NCBI GenBank assembly: GCA_017451695.1
Contig: JAFTNW010000001.1
Coordinates: 1-63,908, forward strand
DNA length: 63,908 nucleotides
Direction of reading: 5' to 3'
Origin: Bacteroidaceae bacterium
Lineage (GTDB): Bacteria; Bacteroidota; Bacteroidia; Bacteroidales; Bacteroidaceae
Shown here: in pieces, positions 10,238 to 18,000 of the stretch
Numbering within the stretch: position 1 is the stretch's first letter
Layout: each line of letters begins with the position of its first letter
The notes under the pieces: generated by a model
Seen by the model: only the letters and a program-made list of their open reading frames with translations
The model's database searches: none
What the model was told of the DNA's origin: nothing
Program-made: the position numbers and the translations under genes

Positions 10238-11968
10238 TCACTTAACCACAACTTTTTTACCGTTTACAATGTAGATACCGGGAGCTGTGATAGCCTTAAC
10301 TCTGCGGCCCGAGAGGTCGTAGATTGCGCCATCCTGCGCGCCCTCTGCCTCTACACCCTCAATACCTGTTGTGCCGTTCCATTCAAAGCCATAGAATGCA
10401 ATTGCCTTATTAGCCACGGCACTTGCAGGCAAGTATGCCTTGTTGGCATTGTTCAACCAAGTACCATCTGTCATTTTAGCCTTGTAGAAGCCTACCACAT
10501 CATCGGGGGCTGAAAGAACGTATGCTTCTTCATCGATATACTCGTGGGAGAGTGTACCTGCAAGCAAGTTGCCGGTAACATCAGCTGTTCCTTTGTCATA
10601 TAAAGCAAATTGATACTCACCTTGTTCAGCCACAAGAATAACACCGGTGTTGGCGGGGATGATACCTGTAACCTCCTTCATCTTAGCATAGCCGTTGCTT
10701 GTACCGGTTACGATATAAGCGCTAACGCCATCGGGGATTTGAGCAGCTGCAGCCAAATACAAGGTAGCATAGCCAAACTTACCCACTGTTAAAGCTACGG
10801 TAAAGCCTGAGGGTTGGGGTTGAGTTGCATAAGTAACGGTTATGGCATCAAGACGCACCTGACCTCCCGTAAGAGATATATTATAGCTTTTAGCAGCCGG
10901 CGACAATGTTACAGTAACCTTATCACCCACAACTTCCACGTCATCTATTGATGCTGCCAAATCTGTTGCATAACCGGCAGTACTGCAATCAAATTCTATT
11001 TTGGACATCTCACGTGTAGTCTCTATTGTAATATCTGAGTTCTTATACAACCTGACAGGATTTGAATAATCAGCAACATCACTGCCGTCACCCTTATCAT
11101 TTGTAAATGTAATACCATTCTGTTTCCACACCTGCTGTTCAGCAGAAAATGACTTACGCTGATCTAGACTTGCAAAAGACAATGTAGCTGTGGGTGCATT
11201 AGGGTCAATAGCTGTATAGGTAGCCTCGGCCACTGCGCTATTGTTGTAACCGTCAACAACAGCAATAGCCTTTACGGTTGTTGTTTCGCTAATTACAATA
11301 GGAGACAAGTAAACATCACTCTCTTCTGTGGGGTCGTTACCATCGATGGTATAATAGATTGTTGCCCCATCCTCCTCGGCGCTTAATGTTACAGCGAAAG
11401 GCTCGCCAAGATTAAAATCGCAAGATTCCTGTGAGAATGTAGGTTTCTTTGCTGTTGGAGTTACAGCGCCGACAGCTTCATATTCAATAGTAAACGACTG
11501 ACAATACAATGAGTTTGCAGAAGCTTCTATTGTTATTACAACATCCTCACCATTTGCTATTGTATAATCGCTATTAGTCATAGCAGGAGTTACATCAACG
11601 TACGATGTGCTCCATGCACCATACCAATTTGCGTTATTAAACTTTGCGTCGGCAATAGAGGAAATTGTTGTTTCCCCGACAACCATACTATAGCTACCGG
11701 CACCTTTCGATGAATTTGACCTCATACTCAATGTTATACCGGTAATTTTGTAACCTGCATAGCCACTTAATGTAAGAGTCATACTATTACCACCTGTAAG
11801 TTGACACTTGGTTCCATAGGTTGATTCATAAGTAGCAGACGACCCGCTTGGCGCTGTACCAGAGACAGATACAGCCGAAGTAGAAGTTACTGTATAAGTT
11901 ACAGTTTCTGCCTGCACAGCAAATACAGCCATCAGGCAGCATAGAATTGAAAGTAAAAATTTTTTCAT
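10238..11968 (-). CDS. Secreted multidomain protein with chitobiase-C-like module and type IX-like C-terminus
   Basis: A 576-residue exported protein of unknown activity. The signal peptide (MKKFLLSILCC...FAVQA) ends near residue 20. A beta-rich N-terminal region (about 25-165) is followed by a module at roughly 175-255 with TIYYTIDGNDPT and TTTVKAIAV, matching the chitobiase/beta-hexosaminidase C-terminal (CHB_HEX_C) family. A further beta domain follows, then a module (about 395-490) with GYATL, IPDGVSAY and IPANTGVILV that recurs in the giant hydrolase at 15071-20350. The end has YDLSGRR and GIYIVNGKKVVVK, a type IX-like sorting tail. No catalytic domain is visible; carbohydrate or surface binding is a guess. 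Confidence 0.8.
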   Translation of the reverse strand: MKKFLLSILCCLMAVFAVQAETVTYTVTSTSAVSVSGTAPSGSSATYESTYGTKCQLTGGNSMTLTLSGYAGYKITGITLSMRSNSSKGAGSYSMVVGETTISSIADAKFNNANWYGAWSTSYVDVTPAMTNSDYTIANGEDVVITIEASANSLYCQSFTIEYEAVGAVTPTAKKPTFSQESCDFNLGEPFAVTLSAEEDGATIYYTIDGNDPTEESDVYLSPIVISETTTVKAIAVVDGYNNSAVAEATYTAIDPNAPTATLSFASLDQRKSFSAEQQVWKQNGITFTNDKGDGSDVADYSNPVRLYKNSDITIETTREMSKIEFDCSTAGYATDLAASIDDVEVVGDKVTVTLSPAAKSYNISLTGGQVRLDAITVTYATQPQPSGFTVALTVGKFGYATLYLAAAAQIPDGVSAYIVTGTSNGYAKMKEVTGIIPANTGVILVAEQGEYQFALYDKGTADVTGNLLAGTLSHEYIDEEAYVLSAPDDVVGFYKAKMTDGTWLNNANKAYLPASAVANKAIAFYGFEWNGTTGIEGVEAEGAQDGAIYDLSGRRVKAITAPGIYIVNGKKVVVK

Positions 11969-12087
11969 AGTAAATTATTTATAGTTTATATTAAAATCTA
12001 CTTAAAGCACGCCATTCGCGCGTTGGCTATCAGCAAATTAAGCCGCAAGCCACACACGAAAGAGGATATTGCATTAACAATATTTTG

Positions 12088-12118
12088 CAAAAATAATACA
12101 AATAGTTTCACCCGCAAA
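12088..12118 (-). promoter_or_regulatory. Promoter of the secreted protein gene
   Basis: On the minus strand TTTG (12115-12118), a 19-base spacer and a perfect TATTTTTG (12088-12095) form a consensus Bacteroidetes promoter. The start would be near 12081, leaving a leader of about 113 bases before the ATG at 11968. Confidence 0.7.
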
Positions 12119-12266
12119 GGGAAACATATTTTTTATTTTATTAAAGGTGTAGATATAGGTTTGCAGCAAGAGCAAACCTCTTGCACGCCGCACAGCGCTA
12201 ATTTCATCGGTGCCATGCGGGCGACTGCTTGCAGCTCGCTTTATCTATTAAAAAACTTGCTTTACC

Positions 12267-12367
12267 GAAATTGACAAAGCGGGCACTACACATAGCGGCA
12301 AAATATTATCTAAGCAACCCTTGTTTCTCAAGCTCTTTTGCCACTATGAGCAGAAATTGACAAAGCG
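12267..12367. repeat. 15-bp direct repeat, 86 bases apart
   Basis: GAAATTGACAAAGCG occurs at 12267-12281 and again at 12353-12367. The second copy abuts the duplicated gene tail, so the repeat may mark the unit that was duplicated. Confidence 0.6.
12306..12353 (-). pseudogene. Diverged copy of the DUF3109 gene 3' end
   Basis: Read on the minus strand this gives LLIVAKELEKQGLLR and a stop, identical in protein to the last 15 residues of the intact gene at 12458-13042. By my count ten bases differ, and every difference is synonymous (for example TTA/CTG, CGA/AGA, AAG/AAA). No start or upstream homology is present, so it cannot be expressed as a gene. A tail left from an older or foreign allele explains the pattern best. 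Confidence 0.7.
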
Positions 12368-12438
12368 TGCTAATCGCAACCCGCACGGCGCCAGTTACAC
12401 CGGCGACGCGTGCGACCGTTTGCTGCCCGCTTCATCGA

Positions 12439-12505
12439 TTACTCATAGTGGCAAGACTTATCGAAGCAGTCCCTGCTTCTCTAATTCTTTTGCCACTATG
12501 AGTAA
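12439..12505. repeat. 16-bp inverted repeat spanning the DUF3109 stop codon
   Basis: TTACTCATAGTGGCAA (12439-12454) is the exact complement of 12490-12505. Inside lies a second perfect stem of 7 bp (12463-12469 with 12473-12479, loop TCC). The right arm is coding (the LLIVAK codons), so the gene's last 16 codons and stop fold into a two-tier hairpin. No T run follows, so it is not a standard terminator. Confidence 0.65.
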
Positions 12506-13042
12506 TTCACTATACCACTCCTCGCCAAAACGTTCGATAAGCGGTCCTTTGAGGAATTCGTATGCCTTTATGCCCTTACGACGGCCTGCCACCACAGCGC
12601 TGCGACACACATCCCACTTGTGGAAATTAACGGCAGTGAGGTCGCCAACCTTGCGCAAGCGCACAGGGTACAGATAACAGGAGATAGGTTTGCGCCACCC
12701 TATGCGCCCTTCGTTATATGCCTTCTCTATGAGGCAGATGCAACAGCCCTTTTCGTCGCGCGATGCAAAGATACAATCCTTGCCATCGACAATGGAGGTT
12801 ACAAGGTCGCCATCGCGGTCGGTATAAACCACACCCTGCTCATCGGCAATGGCGCGGGCTGCGGGCGACATATCCGGAGCTACAACCTCCAAAGCCTCCT
12901 CAAGCTTTTCAACCTCCTCAAAGAGGACCGGGGCACCGGCATCGCCCTCCACGCAACATATTCCCTTGCAATGCGAGGGGTTGCAACAAAAATATTCTTG
13001 AAACAGGTCGAACGAAACTATTGCATCACCTATCTGTACCAT
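12458..13042 (-). CDS. DUF3109 family cysteine-rich protein
   Basis: A 194-residue cytosolic protein of an uncharacterised family related to YkgJ-type putative zinc or iron-sulfur proteins. Cysteines cluster as EYFCCNPSHCKGICC near residues 18-30 and again as CCICLIE near 100, with C at the RKPISCYLYP and WDVCRSA segments, a spacing that suggests a bound metal or cluster. No signal peptide or membrane segment is seen. It stands alone between gpmI and the repeat-rich stretch. Its 3' end is duplicated just downstream, which is the main oddity. Confidence 0.82.
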   Translation of the reverse strand: MVQIGDAIVSFDLFQEYFCCNPSHCKGICCVEGDAGAPVLFEEVEKLEEALEVVAPDMSPAARAIADEQGVVYTDRDGDLVTSIVDGKDCIFASRDEKGCCICLIEKAYNEGRIGWRKPISCYLYPVRLRKVGDLTAVNFHKWDVCRSAVVAGRRKGIKAYEFLKGPLIERFGEEWYSELLIVAKELEKQGLLR

Positions 13043-13149
13043 AATTTTTCTTTGTTTTATATTTTATCTTGGGCGTATGATAACTCCCTCCGCGCTCGTA
13101 ACCTCGCGCTCGTCCCTCTTTGGAAATAGGCTGTTAGAACAAATAAAAC

Positions 13150-13184
13150 AGCATAGCGGCTACGCTGAACGCAGCCGCTATGCT
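13150..13184 (-). terminator. Terminator of gpmI
   Basis: A 12-bp perfect stem (13150-13161 with 13173-13184) lies 13 bases beyond the gpmI stop. On the minus strand it runs into GTTTTATTTG, a usable U tract. Confidence 0.8.
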
Positions 13185-13197
13185 ACACCTATTATAA

Positions 13198-14697
13198 TTA
13201 AATCAAAGCCTCACCGGTCATTTCGGCAGGAGCCTGCAAGCCCATAATTTTGAGGATTGTGGGAGCTACATCGGCCAAAATACCATCCTTGATGGTTGCA
13301 TTCTCCTTGTTTGTTACATAAACGCAAGGAACAGGGTTGAGCGAGTGGGCGGTATTGGGAGAGCCGTCGGTGTTTACAGCGTTATCGGCATTACCGTGGT
13401 CGGCAATAATGATAGACTCATAACCATGCTCGCGAGCGGCCTCAATCACATCCTTCAAACAAGCATCAACAGCAAGAACGGCCTTCTCTATTGCGCTATA
13501 AATACCTGTGTGGCCCACCATATCGCCGTTGGCAAAGTTCACAACGATGAAATCGAACTTCTCTGAATTTATCTCGGCAACCAATTTGTCTTTCACCTCG
13601 TATGCACTCATCTCGGGCTGAAGGTCGTATGTGGCAACCTTGGGAGAGGGAACAAGGATGCGCTCCTCGCCCTCGTAGGGAGCCTCGCGACCACCATTGA
13701 AGAAGAATGTAACGTGTGCATATTTCTCGGTCTCGGCAATGTGGAGCTGCTTCATGCCCTGCTTTGACACAAACTCGCCAAGTGTGTTATCTACGTTCTC
13801 TTTGTCGAACAGAATGTGAACACCTGTGAATTTTGCATCATAGGGTGTCATGCAATAGTATTGCAAGCCGGGGATTGTATGCATACCCTCGGCAGGCATA
13901 TCCTCTTGTGTGAGCACCACGGTAAGCTCCTTGGCACGGTCGTTGCGGTAGTTGAAGAAGATTACTGCATCACCCTCGCCTATACGACCATCGAAAGCGG
14001 TATTGACAATGGGCTTGATAAACTCATCGGTAACACCCTCGGCATAAGACTCCTCAACGGCCGCAACCATATCTGCTGCGGGCTTGCCCTCGCCATTTAC
14101 AATGAGGTCGTATGCTATCTTCACACGCTCCCAACGCTTGTCGCGGTCCATTGCATAATAACGACCTACGATGGTAGCAAGCTTAAGATTCTTTGCTGTG
14201 AGGTCGGCAATGAAGCCTGCACCGCTCTTGGGGTCGGTGTCGCGACCATCCATAAAGCAGTGAACAAAGGCGTTCTCCACACCCTGCTCGGCCGCGAACT
14301 TATACATAGCCTCCAAGTGCTCCAATGAGCTATGAACACCACCGTTTGAGGTGAGGCCCATAAAATGGAGTTTCTTGCCATTCTTTTTGGCATACTCAAC
14401 GGCAGCAACCAATTCGGGGTTCTGCGCTATGGAGCCATCGGCTATGGCACGGTTAATCTTCAACAAATCCTGATATACCACGCGACCGCCACCGATATTA
14501 AGGTGGCCTACCTCGCTGTTACCCATCTGGCCTGCGGGGAGGCCTACATTCTCGCCGCTTGCCTGCAATTTTGAGTTAGGATATACCGATACCAAATGAT
14601 CCCAATAAGGTGTGGGAGTATTGAAAATAACATCACCCTTACCGTGGTTACCAATTCCCCAACCATCGAGGATTACCAATAATGCTTTGTTTGCCAT
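13198..14697 (-). CDS. gpmI: 2,3-bisphosphoglycerate-independent phosphoglycerate mutase
   Basis: Glycolytic enzyme that interconverts 3- and 2-phosphoglycerate with two metal ions, alkaline-phosphatase superfamily. The protein opens with [10 protein letters not shown]; the metal/nucleophile region [11 protein letters not shown] contains the serine that becomes phosphorylated; [18 protein letters not shown] and [10 protein letters not shown] are further family motifs. Length is 499 residues from the ATG at 14697 (MANKALL); the frame runs ten codons further upstream but that part is A/T-rich and contains no family sequence. A TATCTTTG -7 box lies at 14765-14772. Confidence 0.96.
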   Translation of the reverse strand: MANKALLVILDGWGIGNHGKGDVIFNTPTPYWDHLVSVYPNSKLQASGENVGLPAGQMGNSEVGHLNIGGGRVVYQDLLKINRAIADGSIAQNPELVAAVEYAKKNGKKLHFMGLTSNGGVHSSLEHLEAMYKFAAEQGVENAFVHCFMDGRDTDPKSGAGFIADLTAKNLKLATIVGRYYAMDRDKRWERVKIAYDLIVNGEGKPAADMVAAVEESYAEGVTDEFIKPIVNTAFDGRIGEGDAVIFFNYRNDRAKELTVVLTQEDMPAEGMHTIPGLQYYCMTPYDAKFTGVHILFDKENVDNTLGEFVSKQGMKQLHIAETEKYAHVTFFFNGGREAPYEGEERILVPSPKVATYDLQPEMSAYEVKDKLVAEINSEKFDFIVVNFANGDMVGHTGIYSAIEKAVLAVDACLKDVIEAAREHGYESIIIADHGNADNAVNTDGSPNTAHSLNPVPCVYVTNKENATIKDGILADVAPTILKIMGLQAPAEMTGEALI

Positions 14698-14764
14698 AAT
14701 ATTATTTTTTTGATTATTTATATTCAAAACCGTTTAACTGCCGCACGCACGGCATAGCATGGTA

Positions 14765-14772
14765 CAAAGATA
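14765..14772 (-). promoter_or_regulatory. -7 box for gpmI
   Basis: The minus strand reads TATCTTTG, a perfect TAnnTTTG. No good TTTG box is seen at the usual distance upstream. Predicted start near 14758 gives a leader of about 60 bases. Confidence 0.5.
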
Positions 14773-14832
14773 GCACTTTTATTCCTTATTTCGGGCATAC
14801 TTACCCCAAAATTAGTTAAATAAATAGATTAT

Positions 14833-14872
14833 AAAAAAACAGATGGAGTACGACACATGCCATACTCCATCT
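14833..14872 (-). terminator. Terminator of the hydrolase-peptide operon
   Basis: A 10-bp perfect stem (14841-14850 with 14863-14872) is followed on the minus strand by GTTTTTTT (14833-14840). It lies about 20 bases beyond the stop codon of the small peptide gene. A second small hairpin (AGCCT/AGGCT, 14881-14894) sits between. Confidence 0.8.
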
Positions 14873-14894
14873 TGTTTAATAGCCTATACAGGCT

Positions 14895-15059
14895 TTATTT
14901 ATTCCAGAGATTACCCCAGGAGCCATCTTTTTTGTTGCCAAGATGTTCGGCACCGCCCGGGCCGTCGGTCTCGATTTCGACTTTTTCACTTGCAGCAATC
15001 ACAGTTTCATTTTCAACCATCACAAGCACCGCAAAGGGTGATATATACTTTTTCTTCAT
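14895..15059 (-). CDS. Small MKKKYIxP-type peptide (54 aa), unknown function
   Basis: A complete 54-codon frame begins 11 bases after the stop of the giant hydrolase gene and ends just before that operon's terminator. The protein starts MKKKYISPFAVLVMVENE, has an AAS segment near residue 23, then an acidic, Gly-rich part (ETDGPGGAEH) and ends GSWGNLWNK with two tryptophans. It has no membrane segment. I recall many short Bacteroidales proteins with the same MKKKYIxP start, a VIAAS/LLAGS-like middle and an acidic or aromatic tail, usually annotated as hypothetical; the resemblance to a leader-plus-core peptide is my inference. Codons look like those of its neighbours. Confidence 0.7.
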   Translation of the reverse strand: MKKKYISPFAVLVMVENETVIAASEKVEIETDGPGGAEHLGNKKDGSWGNLWNK

Positions 15060-15070
15060 AGTTTTTTCTA

Positions 15071-18000
15071 TTAAAATACAACCTTTTTATCATCTACAAT
15101 ATACACGCCCTTTACAGGATTCTCCACGGGACGACCAAAGAGGTCGTAAACGCGCCCGTTGTTCTTTCCCGGAGCCACGACCTCAATAATATCGGTTGTG
15201 CCGGGGAAACGGAAGCTGAAGGTCGCTCCGCTCTGTGCCTCGGGAAGATCCATATACATTTTGAAGCCCGACAGCTCGGCACCTGTGTATTTACGCATAA
15301 CAACACCTACCACATTGTCGCCATCATCGCGCTTTGTCTGCAATGTATATGGCGCAGCAACCGTATTTGCCTTTATGGTCTCTATTGTACCAAGAAGCGC
15401 GTTATCCTCTATAGCTGCAGCAGCGGCGGCTATTGCAAAATCACATGCGCCGGCAGCACCTTTGACAACTACCGCTGTATTGGCGGGTATTACCTCGTTT
15501 ACAGCAACCAAGTCAATAAAATCGCCATTGCGCACTGCTGTGTATGCCGAAACACCCTCGGGAATTTCAAGAGCCACTGGAGCGTTAAGCGTAGAATAGC
15601 CAACCGAGCTGATAGTAAGAGGAAGAGCATCAACCTCCTCTATAATCCAATAATAGCTTGACGATGTTGTTGTAACTTCCGTGCCATTGCTCTGCAGATA
15701 GCGACCATCGGCCACGGCAATTTTAACACAGCCTTCGGCAGAGCCTTTTGTAAGCACCACATTATTGCCCTCGTGGCCAACCTCCTCAAAGCCGCCATTT
15801 CCACCTTCAAAGGTATTAAGATAACGACCATTCGCATACGAAAGGAGTTCGTTATCTTCGTTCAACCAGAAGATAGAGGTAGCATAGGCTGTTGCGCTTA
15901 CTGCCAAAGTTTCTCCCGAAACGGTAGATGTAATATACTTTCCTGCAGTATCCTTGAAACGATAGAACTTGCCATTTGCAATACCGGTATCGTTGTTATC
16001 GGCACCATTGAATACAAATACCGATGAACCGGGCAATGTGATTGTGAGTTCGGCATCAATATCGATAGGGGTACCCATATCAACGCCACCGAAACCGTTC
16101 ATTGCAGCTTGGTCGGCAAAAGCATGGCTCAAAGTAATTGTGCTACCGGCTTTTACATAAGCAGGGATATCGAGTGCCTCGCGCAATGTGAAAGTGATAC
16201 TCTGTGCATCGTTGGCACCATTGCGCAGGGTGAGCACAGCCTTCTGTGCGTTCCATGCAGCCCAACCGTAAATCTCGGCCTTGGCACCGGTCCAAGGATT
16301 GCCACCCACCCAATGGATATCGGGCAATACATCGGAGTTCTCGCGCTGCCATTTCATGCAGGCGGCAATTTCGCCCCAAAGTTCACCGGCATTACCTGTG
16401 GTGGGATTAACAAGCGAGTTAGTAAGAGCGTAATCGTTATAAAGTTCCACCATACCCGAACCGCAAGCAAATGCACAACGCAACTCATTAACCACTGCTT
16501 GCCATGAGCGGTCGAAAGAGGCAGGGCCGCCATACTCGGTAAAGATAAATCCGTGAGTCATCAATGTATTGATGGGACACAATGGAGAGTTCTGAACATA
16601 GTTCTGATATACCAAGCGGTCGCGGTATGTTATCCAATTTTCGCGGTTGTTACTGTTATTACCAATAGTGCCATCATCTTTCTCCTGACGCCATACAGCA
16701 TCGGTAAATTGGAACCAGAAAGGTGATGCCCAGGTACCTACTGTGGTGTTAAGGAACACATCCTCCTTGATGCTACGCAGCACCTTCTCGGCCATAATGA
16801 TAGCCTCGGCATTTTCCTCGCCCGTGGCACCGGCATCGGGGCCCACAGAAGAGAACTGCGCGCTGATACCGTCGAACTTAAAGAAACGGAAATCGTAACC
16901 ATATCCATGAAGCAGGTTGGTTACAGCCTCTACAAAGACATCGTAATAGAGAGGGTTACTCAACTGCATACCGCCCTTGTCGCTCCAATAGTTACGACGA
17001 TAGCCGCCACTTGTACCATAACCACCGACAGGGCCTAACCATGCACCCTGGCCTGCACCCATTTGGCGACCCACATTATCCATATTTGTAAATCCATCGG
17101 GGAAACCGCTGTGGAACTGCCACTCGCCATATTCATCCCAACCATCGTCCCAAACAAATGCGTATGGAGCCTCGCCGTATTTATCAAACAACTGAGTTTT
17201 CCACTCCTCTACAATGGGCAAACACTTGCTTTCATCGGTATTAGTATGTTCTTGACCGGGAGCCGCATTGTTGCGATTGATGTTAATCTCGTACCAAGAT
17301 ATATAAACAGGAACAGCACGCCAAGGCACAGCACGCTCACGCTCACTATAAGCAAGGAACGAACGACGAGCCTGACCCGGCGCAATCATTCCCACAACAG
17401 CACTTACATTCCACTCGGTATCGGCTGCAAGTGTTGTCTGGCGACGCCACACACCTGTGATAGGTGTTGTTTCGGCAGCGGCAAGATGCAATGTATAATC
17501 GACCTTCAACGAAATGGCAACATTACCCGAGGAAGTGAGTGACTCCGAATTATTTACAAAATAGCGCAAGATATAAGTACCCGGGGCAAATACATTGAGT
17601 TTATATGTATTGTTGGAATCGCTATTACCGGTTTCACCTGCATGATAATCGTCAACAGCAATCTGGCCTGCATCGTCTATCAAATCCACACCGGCAATAA
17701 TCAGTTTGTTGGCACCGCTGGCATAGTCAAAATTCACGCTCAGCACACCTGCCGACTTTATTTTTATCATCTGCTCCATTATACGAGCATTGCCAGCGGT
17801 ACAACCGGCCTCTATAACACGGTTGGGCACTTCATCATCTGCAATATCACACCAGCTTGACGACGACCAAGTATGTGTAACCTCCTCATCCTCATCAACC
17901 GAGCCCAGAGATGCTATTTCACTGAGTGTAAGTGTTATAGTACCATTAGTATCTGTACCACCTTCTTTTTTATCGGCAACAAATCTCACTGTGTAGAAAC

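Larger units (their letters stand above)
12119..12457. other. Non-coding, repeat-rich stretch downstream of the DUF3109 gene
   Basis: No gene is recognisable. It contains a diverged copy of the last 15 codons and stop of the neighbouring DUF3109 gene (12306-12353, minus strand), inverted repeats around both the copy (12289-12303 with 12336-12350) and the original gene end (12439-12454 with 12490-12505), and a 15-base direct repeat (12267-12281 and 12353-12367). The layout looks like a decayed duplication or recombination scar. Confidence 0.6.

Noticed and set aside
12119..12457. Degenerate tRNA or insertion-sequence remnant in the repeat-rich stretch
   Set aside because: No cloverleaf, CCA end, transposase fragment or terminal repeat could be found; the duplicated gene tail explains most of the structure.
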